Positions 32,528 through 42,000 of a DNA stretch of 64,000 nt are shown piece after piece. The position numbers and the translations under genes are program-made. Position 1 is the first letter of the stretch, and each line of letters begins with the position of its first letter. The notes beneath the pieces were generated by a model that worked only from the letters and a program-made list of their open reading frames with translations, did not search any database and was not told the origin of the DNA. This stretch comes from Allobosea sp. Tri-44 (GTDB lineage Bacteria > Pseudomonadota > Alphaproteobacteria > Rhizobiales > Beijerinckiaceae): contig NZ_NBDP01000036.1 in NCBI RefSeq assembly GCF_004123845.1, forward strand, positions 62,001 through 126,000, in the 5' to 3' direction.

Positions 32528-33364
32528 ATGCTTTATGTTCAGTCGAACGGCGCCCTGCTCTATGCCGAAGAAACCGGCAAGGGCACCGCCATCGTCTTCG
32601 TTCACGAGTTCGCGGGCGACCTGCGCAATTGGGAACCCGCCATCCGCGTTATGGCCCGCCGCTATCGCTGCATTGCCTTCAACGCGCGCGGCTATCCGCC
32701 ATCCGATGTGCCCCGGGATGTATCGCAATATAGCCAGAGCCTCGCGGTCGAAGATATCCTGAACACGTTGGACCATTTCGATGTCGAGACCGCCCATGTC
32801 GTGGGCTTGTCGATGGGCGGCTATGCCACACTAAATTTCGGCATTCAGCATCCCGAACGTACTCGCTCCTTGACGATCTGCGGCGCCGGCCACGGCTCAG
32901 ATTCCGACAAGCGCGAGAAGTTTCTCGCTGACAGCGATGCGCTCGCGGAACGGCTCCTCCGACTGGGGATTGAGGAAGGCATGTCCGACTATATGTCGGC
33001 TCCCGCCCGACGGCGTTTCGCCGAGCGCGATCCGCGCGCCTGCCAGCAGTTCATGCGACAGCTCGCGGAGCATTCTGCACTTGGCTCAGCGTTGACAATA
33101 CGCGGCTGCCAGTTGCGGCGGCCGACCATCTACGAACTAGGCGATCGAATGGACCGCATCTGCGTGCCGGCACTGATCATCACAGGCGACGATGACGAGG
33201 CGTGCATCGAGCCCGCACTCTTCATGAAACGGCAGATCGCAGACGCCCGGCTCTGGGTGATGCCGCGCGTTTCGCACAATGTGAATCTCGAAGAGCCCGA
33301 AGCCTTCAACCGCGTCGTGCTCGACTTCATCGACGAAGCCGAAGCCAACCTCAGGATCGCGTGA
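32528..33364 (+). CDS. Alpha/beta hydrolase
   Basis: Predicted 278 aa from ATG 32528 (GGGAG upstream); a start 8 codons earlier lacks a good site. Catalytic triad: Ser in VVGLSMGGYA, Asp in ITGDDDEACI, His in RVSHNVNLEEP. The oxyanion region is VFVHEFAGD. Similar to enol-lactonase/esterase type hydrolases of aromatic catabolism; it may hydrolyse an enol lactone or C-C bond. Separated from the alcohol dehydrogenase by about 200 bases. Confidence 0.85.
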   Translation: MLYVQSNGALLYAEETGKGTAIVFVHEFAGDLRNWEPAIRVMARRYRCIAFNARGYPPSDVPRDVSQYSQSLAVEDILNTLDHFDVETAHVVGLSMGGYATLNFGIQHPERTRSLTICGAGHGSDSDKREKFLADSDALAERLLRLGIEEGMSDYMSAPARRRFAERDPRACQQFMRQLAEHSALGSALTIRGCQLRRPTIYELGDRMDRICVPALIITGDDDEACIEPALFMKRQIADARLWVMPRVSHNVNLEEPEAFNRVVLDFIDEAEANLRIA

Positions 33365-33685
33365 CATGGATCCGGAGCTCGCCAACAAGATTGCGCACGG
33401 CCATCGACGCACGACTTTCCGAGCTTCGCATGTTTGCCATGGTGACGAAGAGCGCCTTCGATGGAGCAAGCATTCTGGCTAGCCTGTGCGAGAGCTGCGT
33501 TCTGCACGCCTTTCGTTGTGCGATATGATGAACCTGCCGCGGCTGCTGGGTGAACAGCCCGTGGGCGGCACGTCGACCGAAGGCGTCGTGTGACGCGCGC
33601 CGCAGTGCACTATCGCAAATCTCCGCCTAGAGCGGCATGGCCCTCATCTGTGCGGCTGCGGCAAGGCGCTGCAGCGCGACGGCCT
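33365..33685. other. Gap without a convincing gene
   Basis: Between the hydrolase stop and the stop of the minus-strand dehydrogenase. A 38-codon frame starts at 33366 (MDPELANKIAHGH) and another plus-strand frame shows protein-like AIDARLSELRMFAMVTKSAF to 33528, but neither is recognised. It may be decayed coding DNA. No repeat or terminator stands out. Confidence 0.4.
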
Positions 33686-35137
33686 TCACGCGCCGAGACC
33701 ACCCATCAGCATGTACTTGATCTCGACGAACTCCTCGATGCCGTGGAGCGAACCCTCGCGGCCGAGGCCGGACTCCTTGACGCCGCCAAAGGGCGCGACC
33801 TCGGTGCCGAGAATGGCCGAGTTGACGCCGACCATGCCGTATTCGAGCTCCTCGGCGACGCGGAAGGCGCGGCCGAGATCCTTCGTGTAAAAGTACGCTG
33901 CCAGGCCAAAGGGCGTGTCGTTGGCCATCGCGACGACTTCGTCCTCGCTATTGAAGCGATAGACCGGTGCTATCGGCCCGAAGGTCTCCTCGCGGGTGAC
34001 CAGCATCTTGGTGGTGACGCCAGAGATCACCGTCGGCTCGTAGAAGGTGCGGCCGAGCGCATGGCGCTTGCCGCCGACCATCACCTTGGCGCCGCCTGCG
34101 ACCGCGTCGGCGACATGGCGTTCGACCTTCTCGATCGCGCGCTCGTTGATCAGCGGCCCCTGCACGACGCCGACCTCGACGCCGTTGCCGACCTTCATCT
34201 TGGCGACCTCGCCGGCGAACTTCGCGACGAAGTCGTCATGGATGCCGTCTTGGACGAAGAGCCGGTTGGTGCAGACGCAGGTCTGGCCCATATTGCGGAA
34301 CTTGGCGATGATCGCGCCCTCGACCGCCTTGTCGAGATCGGCATCGTCGAAGACGATGAAGGGCGCATTGCCACCGAGCTCAAGCCCGACCTTCTTCACC
34401 GTCGTGGCCGCCTGCTGCATCAGGAGCTTGCCGACCGGGGTCGAGCCGGTGAAGCCGATGAAGCGCACCGCCGGATGGCTGGTCATCACGCCGCCGATCG
34501 CGACGGCGTCGCCGGTGACGATGTTGATGACGCCCTTGGGGAAGCCGGCACGCTCGGCGAGTTCGACCAGCGCGAGCGCGGTCAGCGGGGTATCCGGCGC
34601 CGGCTTGACCACGAAGGTGCAACCCGCCGCCAGGCCCGGCGCGCATTTGCGGGTGATCATCGCCGCCGGGAAGTTCCAGGGCGTGATCGCGGCGCAGACG
34701 CCGAGCGGCTGCTTGGCGACGATGATGCGTGAATTCGGGAAGGGCGAGGGAATGGTCTCGCCATAGATGCGCTTGGCTTCCTCGGCGTAGAACTCGACGA
34801 AGGAGGCGGCGTAGGCGACCTCGCCGCGCGCTTCCGTGATCGGCTTGCCCTGCTCGGCAGTCATGATCTGGGCGAGGTCCTCCTGGTTGGCCATGATCAG
34901 GTCGAACCATTTGCGCAGGACGAGGGAGCGTTCCTTGGCGGTCTTCTTCGCCCAAGGCTTTAAGGCGCGCGCCGCCGCCTCGACGGCGGCCGTGGTCTCG
35001 TCAGCGCCGAAGCGCGGCACCTTGGCCAGCACCTCTCCCGTCGCCGGATTGTCGACCACATCGACGCCCTCGCCGATCCAGGCGCCGTCGACATGGCACT
35101 GCGACTTCAGGAGAGTCTGATCGTTCAATTGCAGCAT
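33686..35137 (-). CDS. NAD(P)-dependent succinate-semialdehyde-type dehydrogenase, second copy
   Basis: Predicted 483 aa. Same motifs as the 15415 gene: PWNFPAAMITRK, catalytic Glu in LELGGNAPFIVFDDADLDKAV and Cys in MGQTCVCTNRLFVQ. It ends FGGVKESGLGREGS. Last gene of a minus-strand operon with a zinc alcohol dehydrogenase and a Liv transporter, so alcohol to aldehyde to acid oxidation is likely. The composition is slightly richer in GC than its neighbours. Confidence 0.9.
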   Translation of the reverse strand: MLQLNDQTLLKSQCHVDGAWIGEGVDVVDNPATGEVLAKVPRFGADETTAAVEAAARALKPWAKKTAKERSLVLRKWFDLIMANQEDLAQIMTAEQGKPITEARGEVAYAASFVEFYAEEAKRIYGETIPSPFPNSRIIVAKQPLGVCAAITPWNFPAAMITRKCAPGLAAGCTFVVKPAPDTPLTALALVELAERAGFPKGVINIVTGDAVAIGGVMTSHPAVRFIGFTGSTPVGKLLMQQAATTVKKVGLELGGNAPFIVFDDADLDKAVEGAIIAKFRNMGQTCVCTNRLFVQDGIHDDFVAKFAGEVAKMKVGNGVEVGVVQGPLINERAIEKVERHVADAVAGGAKVMVGGKRHALGRTFYEPTVISGVTTKMLVTREETFGPIAPVYRFNSEDEVVAMANDTPFGLAAYFYTKDLGRAFRVAEELEYGMVGVNSAILGTEVAPFGGVKESGLGREGSLHGIEEFVEIKYMLMGGLGA

Positions 35138-35213
35138 GGTATTTCCGACAGTTTGATCAGGCGCTCATTCCAGCACGGCGGATGACCAGCCTGCAGCCCT
35201 TGCATTCCGGTGA

Positions 35214-35966
35214 TCACCAGATCGAGGTCCCACCATCGACCGTCAATGTCGAGCCGACGGCGAAGCTCGCCTTGTCCGAAGCCAGCCAGACGATCGCCTC
35301 CGCGATTTCTTCAGGGCGGCCCATGCGATGGACCGGCGCGCGATCGTCCAGTTCCTTCTTCATCGCCGCCGGATCAGCCGCCTGCGCGAACATTTTGTCA
35401 AAATAGGGCGAGTGAATCGTGCCGGGTGCCACGCAGTTCACCCGGATTCCGTCGGCCGCATGGTCGAGCGCCATGGCCCGGGTCAACGACACAACACCAC
35501 CTTTCGAGGCGACATAGGCGGCTCGATCCGCAATCCCGATGCCTGCGGTGTAAGATCCAGTGTTGACGATGGCGCCGCCGCCTTGCTTCGCCATCACCGG
35601 GATGACGTGTTTCGAGCACAGGAAAACACCCTTGAGGTTGACCGACATGAGTCGGTCCCAATCATCCTCTGCGATCGAGACGACGTTGCCGCGGAAGCCG
35701 AAGCCGGCATTGTTGACGAGCACGTCGATTCGTCCGAACGAGTCGGCCACAAGCTCGACCATCGTGCGGACCTCGGAGTCCTTGCTGACGTCGACCTTGC
35801 AGCCGATGCTGCGTCCGCCAAGTTCCCCGGCGGCTTTCTCGGCGGCGGAGCCATCGACGTCGGCGACGACGACGCTCGCCCCGTGACGAGCGAAGAGCCC
35901 AGCGGTGGCGCGCCCGATCCCGCTCGCACTCCCGGTGACGATCACGACCTTCCCTTCGAAATCCAT
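35214..35966 (-). CDS. Short-chain dehydrogenase/reductase
   Basis: Predicted 250 aa. Classical SDR: VIVTGSASGIGRATAG, NNAG, Ser in VNTGSYTAG, and Tyr/Lys in AAYVASKGG; the C-terminus ASFAVGSTLTVDGG is typical. NAD(H) is suggested by Asp after the second strand (VVADVDG). Substrate unknown. It lies between the transporter genes and the aldehyde dehydrogenase in one operon. Confidence 0.88.
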   Translation of the reverse strand: MDFEGKVVIVTGSASGIGRATAGLFARHGASVVVADVDGSAAEKAAGELGGRSIGCKVDVSKDSEVRTMVELVADSFGRIDVLVNNAGFGFRGNVVSIAEDDWDRLMSVNLKGVFLCSKHVIPVMAKQGGGAIVNTGSYTAGIGIADRAAYVASKGGVVSLTRAMALDHAADGIRVNCVAPGTIHSPYFDKMFAQAADPAAMKKELDDRAPVHRMGRPEEIAEAIVWLASDKASFAVGSTLTVDGGTSIW

Positions 35967-35996
35967 ACTATCTCTCCATCTCGCGTAAGGCTCGGG

Positions 35997-36701
35997 CTAG
36001 TGCAGGTCGGAATCGGCGAGCGAGGAATCGGGCAAGGCATCCTGCCTCGACGTCTCGCCGCGCTCGATCACGTAGATCTCGTCGGCGAAGGAGCGCAGCA
36101 GGCTCGGATTGGATTCGGTAATCAGCAACCCGAGTTCGCGGTCGACCTGTCGCAGTTCGCGCAAGGCCGCGCCGTAGCGCTGTGCCAGGACAGGAGCCAG
36201 CCCCTGGAACGGCTCGTCGAGCAGGATCACCCGCGAGCCGGCGACCAGGGCGCGGCCGAGCGCCACCATCTTGCCCTGCCCTCCCGAGAGACCGGCGGCC
36301 GGGCGCGTTCGCATCGCATGGAGTTCCGGGAGGACGCCGTAGACCAGCTCCATGCGCCGCCGCAGCTCCGCCGCGGAGAGCTGCATCACCTCGCCCGGGA
36401 AGCGCAGGTTCTCTTCCAGCGTGAATGAGCCATTGAGCCGGCGATCCTCGGGTGCGTAGCCGATACCGAGGAAGGGCCGGCGATGGGACGGTACGTCCCG
36501 CAGATCGCCGCCATCGAAGGTTACGCGGCCGCCGGTCAGCTTGAGAAATCCCATGATCGAGCGCAGCACGCTCGTCTTGCCGGCGCCGTTGCGACCGATC
36601 AGGGCGACCGTTCCGCCCTTCGCGATTTCGAGAGTAGCGCTGCGAACGACGGTCACGCCGTCGATCTGCGCCGAAGCCTGTTCGACACGCAGCATGGTCA
36701 A
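35997..36701 (-). CDS. ABC importer ATPase (LivF-like), system 2
   Basis: Predicted 234 aa. Walker A GRNGAGKTS, signature LSGGQGKMV, Walker B VILLDEPFQGL. The segment after Walker B (LLITESNPSLL) departs from the usual VEQN. Overlaps the livG-like stop by four bases. Part of the second five-gene importer. Confidence 0.9.
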   Translation of the reverse strand: MTMLRVEQASAQIDGVTVVRSATLEIAKGGTVALIGRNGAGKTSVLRSIMGFLKLTGGRVTFDGGDLRDVPSHRRPFLGIGYAPEDRRLNGSFTLEENLRFPGEVMQLSAAELRRRMELVYGVLPELHAMRTRPAAGLSGGQGKMVALGRALVAGSRVILLDEPFQGLAPVLAQRYGAALRELRQVDRELGLLITESNPSLLRSFADEIYVIERGETSRQDALPDSSLADSDLH

Positions 36702-37444
36702 ACCCCGATCACGTTCTTGCGCACGTCAGGGTCGTTGAGAACCTGCTCCGGCGTGCCCTCCAGGCTGATCCGACCGCCCGACCAGACGGCCACTTTGTCG
36801 GCGTAGCGCGACACCACGTCCATGTCGTGCTCGACGAAGATCGCGGTCGTCTCGTTGTACTTCAGGGCCTTGATCAATGTGTCCATGATGGCGAACTTCT
36901 CCTTGCTGGAGACGCCGCTGGTCGGCTCGTCCATGAAGATCAGCCGAGGTTTGAGCGCGAGCGCCATGGCGATGTCGATGAGCTTGCGCATGCCTTCCGG
37001 CAGTTCGCGCACCGGCCGCTGCGCGACCTCAGCAAGACCGATGACGCCGAGCAGATCGAACATCTCGTCGCGCTTGGGATGGCGTTCGAGCGGCGTCCAC
37101 GCCTGCCAGATGCCCTCCCGCGCTGCCAGCGCGAGCAGCATGTTCTCGATCACGGTGTTGTCGAGGAACAATTGCGGGAGCTGGAACGAGCGCCCGATGC
37201 CGCCGCGTGCGATCCGTCTCGGGGCGACGCCAGTGATGTCGCGACCTTCGAACATGACCGCCCCCGATTGCGGCACGAGATAGCCGGTGCAGAGATTGAC
37301 GAAGGTGGTCTTGCCCGCGCCGTTGGGGCCGATGATCGCGACCTTCTCGCCCTTCTTGACGGCAAGGGAAGCATCGTCGGCGGCTTTCACGCCCCCGAAG
37401 CTCAGGCGCAGATTGCGCGCTTCCAGAACCAGAGACTCTGTCAT
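36698..37444 (-). CDS. ABC importer ATPase (LivG-like), system 2
   Basis: Predicted 248 aa from ATG 37444, which overlaps the livM-like stop as ATGA; longer upstream frames are antisense artefacts of livM. Walker A GPNGAGKTT, signature-like LPEGMRK, Walker B LIFMDEPTSGV and H-loop FVEHDM are present. Confidence 0.9.
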   Translation of the reverse strand: MTESLVLEARNLRLSFGGVKAADDASLAVKKGEKVAIIGPNGAGKTTFVNLCTGYLVPQSGAVMFEGRDITGVAPRRIARGGIGRSFQLPQLFLDNTVIENMLLALAAREGIWQAWTPLERHPKRDEMFDLLGVIGLAEVAQRPVRELPEGMRKLIDIAMALALKPRLIFMDEPTSGVSSKEKFAIMDTLIKALKYNETTAIFVEHDMDVVSRYADKVAVWSGGRISLEGTPEQVLNDPDVRKNVIGV

Positions 37445-38373
37445 GGGCGCACCTTTCGACGCAGACGCAGCTGGGTCAGGCCATCGGGCGCGAACATGAT
37501 GATCGCGATCAGCGAGAGCCCGAGGATCGTCTGCCAGTAGCTGGCCGCGAAAGCGGCGGCGTAGTTGCGGATGACCTCGAAGACGATCGAACCGGCGAAC
37601 GCGCCGACGACGTTGCCCGAGCCGCCCAGGATCGAGATGAAGACGAACTCTCCCGAGCGCACCCAATAGGCGAATTCGGGAGCGACATGGCCTGTGACGA
37701 TCGCGATGATCGCGCCGCTCATGCCAGCGAGCGCAGCCGAGACCGCATAGGCGATATGGAGCGCGCTATTGCCGGACACACCGAGATATTCCAGGCGCGT
37801 CTCGTTCGACTTGATGGCCTCCAGCGCCTTGCCCAACGGCGAAGCCAGGTAGCGCGCGACGAGGAACGCCGACACCGCCGCGACGGCGAGCGTGGTGTAG
37901 AACATCCAGGTTTCGAAGGCGACGCGGCCGAGCCTGACACCCCCGAGGGTTGGTCGCGCGACGTTCATGCCGTCGCCGCCGCCGGTCAGATGATAGAGCT
38001 TTTCCAGCAGCGAGAAGGCGACCATCGAGATCGCCAGATTGATCATCGCGAAGAAGATGTCGCGATAGCGTACGGCAAAGAAGCCGAACGCTATCGCGAT
38101 CACCATGGCGACGAAGCCGCCGAGCGGGATCAGTACGAGCGTGTCGAGAGACAGCCGCGCATTGACCAGAAAGGCGACCGTATAGGCGCCGGCTGCATAG
38201 TAGAGTCCGTGCCCGAACGAGATCTGGCCGGCCCGCAACAGGATGACGATGCCGAGCACCGTCAGCCCGACCGCGAGCGCAATGGTGAGCATGACCGTCG
38301 CCCAGGGAGCGATGATCGTGGCGACGCAAAGTGCGAGGGCGGCGCCGGCGCCCATGATGACTTCAGGACGCAT
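37441..38373 (-). CDS. ABC importer permease (LivM-like), system 2
   Basis: Predicted 310 aa, about nine to ten membrane helices. Features: LRAGQISFGHGLYYAAGAY, IKSNETRLEYLGV and LGGSGNVVGAFAGS. Overlaps the livH-like gene by one base (TGATG) and the livG-like gene by four. Confidence 0.9.
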   Translation of the reverse strand: MRPEVIMGAGAALALCVATIIAPWATVMLTIALAVGLTVLGIVILLRAGQISFGHGLYYAAGAYTVAFLVNARLSLDTLVLIPLGGFVAMVIAIAFGFFAVRYRDIFFAMINLAISMVAFSLLEKLYHLTGGGDGMNVARPTLGGVRLGRVAFETWMFYTTLAVAAVSAFLVARYLASPLGKALEAIKSNETRLEYLGVSGNSALHIAYAVSAALAGMSGAIIAIVTGHVAPEFAYWVRSGEFVFISILGGSGNVVGAFAGSIVFEVIRNYAAAFAASYWQTILGLSLIAIIMFAPDGLTQLRLRRKVRP

Positions 38374-39278
38374 CAGACTTTCCTCGTCTGCGGGACGCTG
38401 AACAGGCCTTGGGGCTTGATCAGCAGAACGACGAACATGATCAGATAGGGGACGAGGACATCGAATTCCGGCGCCGTATAGACGGCGATCGAGCGCCCGA
38501 GGCCGATCATCAACGCAGCCACCGCCGCGCCCTCGATCCGTCCAAGACCAGCTGTCGCGGCGACCGCGAAGGACAGGATGATCATGCCGGAGCCCATGCC
38601 GGGCACCAGTGAGGTCGAGCCCGACGCGAGCGCTCCGCCGAACGCGGCGAGCGATGCGCCGATCATGAAGGTCAGCAGATAGACCTTGGCGGCATCGACG
38701 CCCATGGCCGCGGCGGCCTCGCGATCATCCGTCACCGCGGTGACAATCCGCCCGATGCGGGTGCTCCGCAGCACGTAGCGCAAAGTCAGCAGGACGACGA
38801 CCGCGAACGCCGGCACGACGACCAGCTGGTAGAGCGAATAGTTGATGCCGAGGATGTTGACCGTTCCCAGCAGGGACAGCGGAGTATTCACGAAATAGGG
38901 ACTCACGCCCCAGATCGCCTTCTGCAGGTCCTCGAAAATCATGAAGACTGCGAAGGTGACAAGGAGCTGCAGCACCTGCTCCTTGCCGTAGATCCGACGC
39001 AGCAGCGTAACCTCCAACAGCCCGCCGAGCAGGACACCGACCAGCACCGCAGAGAGAGCCATGGCCGGGTAACTGAGCCACGGGCTCAGCCCGGAAGCCG
39101 CCAGCAGCAGGCCGAAGCTCGCCGCCACATAGGCGCCAATCGCGTAGAAACTCCCATGCGCGACGTTGACGATGCGGAGCACGCCGAAAATCAGAGACAA
39201 TCCCACGGCGACCAGGAAGACCTGGGCGCCATAGGAAAGTCCGTCCAGCGTGGCCAGGAGGACTGTCTGGAGGAACAT
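38373..39278 (-). CDS. ABC importer permease (LivH-like), system 2
   Basis: Predicted 301 aa, about eight membrane helices. LivH signatures: LDGLSYGAQVFLVAVGLSLIF, RIVNVAHGSFYAIGAYV and AATAGLGRIEGAAVAAL. It starts 19 bases after the stop of the substrate-binding gene. Confidence 0.9.
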   Translation of the reverse strand: MFLQTVLLATLDGLSYGAQVFLVAVGLSLIFGVLRIVNVAHGSFYAIGAYVAASFGLLLAASGLSPWLSYPAMALSAVLVGVLLGGLLEVTLLRRIYGKEQVLQLLVTFAVFMIFEDLQKAIWGVSPYFVNTPLSLLGTVNILGINYSLYQLVVVPAFAVVVLLTLRYVLRSTRIGRIVTAVTDDREAAAAMGVDAAKVYLLTFMIGASLAAFGGALASGSTSLVPGMGSGMIILSFAVAATAGLGRIEGAAVAALMIGLGRSIAVYTAPEFDVLVPYLIMFVVLLIKPQGLFSVPQTRKV

Positions 39279-39297
39279 GATGACGAGACCTGTCCGC

Positions 39298-40596
39298 TTA
39301 CTGCTTCGCGGAGAAAAGTTCGATCGACGGATCGTTCGCCAAGTCGGACTTGATCTTGGTCAGCCATTCGGCCGACTTCTGTCCGATCGGCGTGGTGACC
39401 AGCTTGCCCGGATAGATCGCGATGTTGTCGAGCGTCGCGAAATTGAAGGCGGGATTGCGGACCGTCGTGCCGATGAGCTGATCCTCGAGGCCCTGGCTGT
39501 CGTCGCGAATCGAGACTTCGCTGGTGAGGCCGTGGAAGCTGAGGTTCTTGAAGGCTGCCAGCAGCTGCTCCTTCGATGGCCACGGAACCTTGTTGTCGAC
39601 AGCAGCCTTCTCATAGGCCTTCTGCATGGCCGACATGGCCTGTGACATGTGGAACACCGGGTAGATCGGATAGGAGCCGGTCTTCTCGCGATACCGCTTC
39701 ACGAAGTCCTGGAAGGCCGCGTCGCTCTTGTGCTTGGGATGATCGAAATAGTGGTCGCCGCGGGCGCCGATGACGACGCCGGCCGGCAGCGCATTGCCGA
39801 GGCGCTCAAGCGAACTCTCGCCCAGCGGAAAGACATAGGTGCCTTGGGTCATGGCGCCGCGGGCAGCCGCCTGCTGGACAAAGGTGTCGAGGTCGCCGCC
39901 CCAGGAGGTATTGACGATCACGTCCGGCTTGAGTGCCTGGATGCGTGAGATTTCGGTCGAATAGTCCGGCGCGCCGAACTTCGGGAACAGTTCCGCAACC
40001 ACCTGAACGTCCGGCTTGAGCGCCTTCAGCGCGGTGAGGAACAGGGCCCATTGGTCGCGACCGGCAGCATAGTCCTGGTTCACGCCGGCGACGGTCTTGA
40101 AGTTGGGCTTGTTCTTCACGAGGTAGAGCGCTGCCGCGAGCATCTCAGCGCCCGTGTGCGCCTGCGTGCGCACATTGAACTTGTACTTGTTGTCCTCGAA
40201 GATGCGGGGCGAGCTGCAATCCCACAGGATGTTGGGAACCTCGAGGTCCTCGGCGACCGGAGCCAGCGCCAGGCAGTTCGCGCTCGAAACCGAGGCGAAC
40301 ATGACCTCGGCCTTCTCGTTGAGAACGACACGGCGGTATTCCGACATCAGCTGGTTGGCGCCGGCACCTTCGTCGATCACGATCGAGCGGACCGGGACGC
40401 CGAGGATGCCTCCCTTGGCGTTAAGATCGGCGATCATCATGTCCGCCGCGTTCTTGCCGGGAACGCCGAACACCGAGGCGGGGCCGGACAGGAAGGTCGT
40501 GATGCCGATCACGAGCTCCTTGGGCTTCTCGGCCGCCTGGGACGAGGATGCAGCGAGCATCGCGGCGCACAGGGCGCCGATAGATTTTCTGATCAT
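39298..40596 (-). CDS. ABC importer substrate-binding protein (LivK-like), system 2
   Basis: Predicted 432 aa from ATG 40596 with GAGGAGG upstream; a much longer open frame to 41589 is an artefact running antisense through the next gene. Signal peptide MIRKSIGALCAAMLAASSSQA. Peripla_BP_6 fold: VIGITTFLSGPASVFG, and YAAGRDQW. Binds the solute of the second importer. Confidence 0.9.
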   Translation of the reverse strand: MIRKSIGALCAAMLAASSSQAAEKPKELVIGITTFLSGPASVFGVPGKNAADMMIADLNAKGGILGVPVRSIVIDEGAGANQLMSEYRRVVLNEKAEVMFASVSSANCLALAPVAEDLEVPNILWDCSSPRIFEDNKYKFNVRTQAHTGAEMLAAALYLVKNKPNFKTVAGVNQDYAAGRDQWALFLTALKALKPDVQVVAELFPKFGAPDYSTEISRIQALKPDVIVNTSWGGDLDTFVQQAAARGAMTQGTYVFPLGESSLERLGNALPAGVVIGARGDHYFDHPKHKSDAAFQDFVKRYREKTGSYPIYPVFHMSQAMSAMQKAYEKAAVDNKVPWPSKEQLLAAFKNLSFHGLTSEVSIRDDSQGLEDQLIGTTVRNPAFNFATLDNIAIYPGKLVTTPIGQKSAEWLTKIKSDLANDPSIELFSAKQ

Positions 40597-40670
40597 TTTT
40601 TCCTCCTCTGAGTGGTTTTTATGTCTGCCCGCATTCCGAGCGCGTTCGCCGATGGGCTGCGGCGGCGTCT

Positions 40671-41798
40671 TCAGAACCGGATCACGTGACGCACGACCTT
40701 CCCCTGGTTGAGCAGGTCGAAGGCGGCGTTGATGTCGTCCAGCGGACCGGTGCTGGACAGGAGCTTGTCGACAGGCAGCTTCCCGCGCTGAAAAAGCGAG
40801 ATGTAGTGGGGTATGTCGCGCGGCGGCACGCAGCTGCCCATGTAGCTGCCGTGGATCGTGCGCTCTTCGCCAACGAGATTGACGGCGGGAATGGCGAAGC
40901 TCGAACCCGGCGCGGCCAGGCCGGCCGTAGCGGTCTTCCCGCCACGCTTCGTGATCTTGTAAGCCAGCTCGAAAGCCTTGACCGAACCGGCCATCTCGAT
41001 CGCATGATCGACGCCGCCATTCAGCTCGGCGCGAACCTGCTCGACGACATCCGGATCTGAGGCCACGAAGGTGTCGGTGGCGCCGAGACCGCGGGCAAGC
41101 GCCAGCTTGTCCTCGCTCAGATCGATCGCGACGACCCGCGAGGCGCCGCTGGCCAGCGCCCCGAGGACGGACGACAGGCCGACCCCTCCAAGGCCGACGA
41201 CCGCGACCGTCTGACCCGGCCGCACGCGGCAGGTGTTCACTACCGTTCCCACGCCGGTCATCACGGCGCAGCCGAATAAGGCGGCATGGACGGGGTCGAT
41301 GTCCTGGGTGACCCGCACGACCGAGCGGCGCGACACGACCGCATATTCCGCGAAGGCCGACACGCCGCTGTGATGGAAGGGCTCGGCGCCATCGTCGCAA
41401 TGGAACCGACGGGCGCCTGACAGCAGCGTCCCAGCACCGTTGGCGGCATGGCCCGGTTCGCAAAGTTGGGCTCGGCCATCCACGCAGGTGGCACAATGGC
41501 CGCAGGTCGGCAGGAAGCTCATCACAACCTGCTCCCCGCGCTTCAGATCGCTGACGCCCGCTCCGAGCTCCTCGACGATGCCGGAGCATTCGTGTCCGAG
41601 GACCATCGGAGTGGGTCGCGGGCGGTCGCCATTGATGACGGACAGGTCGGAATGGCAGAGGCCCGCTGCGGAAATTTTGACCAGGACTTCCCCCGGTCCC
41701 GGAGGATCGAGTTCGACCGTCTCGATGCTGAGCGGCATGCTCTCCGCATAAGGTCCTTTGACGGGCGAGCGGCGCAGGATCGCGGCGCGAATCTTCAT
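40671..41798 (-). CDS. Zinc-dependent medium-chain alcohol dehydrogenase
   Basis: Predicted 375 aa from ATG 41798 (AGGGAGG upstream); earlier starts lack a ribosome site. Catalytic zinc ligands in GLCHSDLS and LGHECSG; structural zinc in CGHCATCVDGRAQLC; NAD-binding VVGLGGVGLSS followed by Asp in VAIDLSEDK. Class III-like ADH. First gene of the eight-gene minus-strand operon down to 33686. Its promoter region contains the 41894 GntR-type site, about 95 bases upstream. Confidence 0.9.
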   Translation of the reverse strand: MKIRAAILRRSPVKGPYAESMPLSIETVELDPPGPGEVLVKISAAGLCHSDLSVINGDRPRPTPMVLGHECSGIVEELGAGVSDLKRGEQVVMSFLPTCGHCATCVDGRAQLCEPGHAANGAGTLLSGARRFHCDDGAEPFHHSGVSAFAEYAVVSRRSVVRVTQDIDPVHAALFGCAVMTGVGTVVNTCRVRPGQTVAVVGLGGVGLSSVLGALASGASRVVAIDLSEDKLALARGLGATDTFVASDPDVVEQVRAELNGGVDHAIEMAGSVKAFELAYKITKRGGKTATAGLAAPGSSFAIPAVNLVGEERTIHGSYMGSCVPPRDIPHYISLFQRGKLPVDKLLSSTGPLDDINAAFDLLNQGKVVRHVIRF

Positions 41799-41893
41799 CA
41801 GTGATCCTCCCTTAGCGGTGCTCCCGACTGCGGCAGTCCCGCTTGTTGCCATAGCGTCATGCGCTTTGGCTGTTATTTCGGATCAGTTTGCAG

Positions 41894-41911
41894 CTATCAG
41901 ACAATCTGTCA
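41894..41911. promoter_or_regulatory. Putative GntR operator, site 1
   Basis: CTATCAGACAATCTGTCA, identical to 49998-50015 and to the complement of 50787-50804. The core is CAGA-CAA-TCTG. It lies between the divergent alcohol dehydrogenase (41798) and LivK (42001) genes, so it may control both. Confidence 0.7.
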
Positions 41912-42000
41912 ATGCTATTGACAGTCAATGCCCGCGCAAGGCAGGTTCTGACGGTCGGTGCGAGCCGGCCCAATGACGAATGAATTGACGGGAGCGAGAG

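Noticed and set aside
33590-34732. 380-codon plus-strand open frame
   Set aside because: Opposite the aldehyde dehydrogenase, which has full catalytic motifs.
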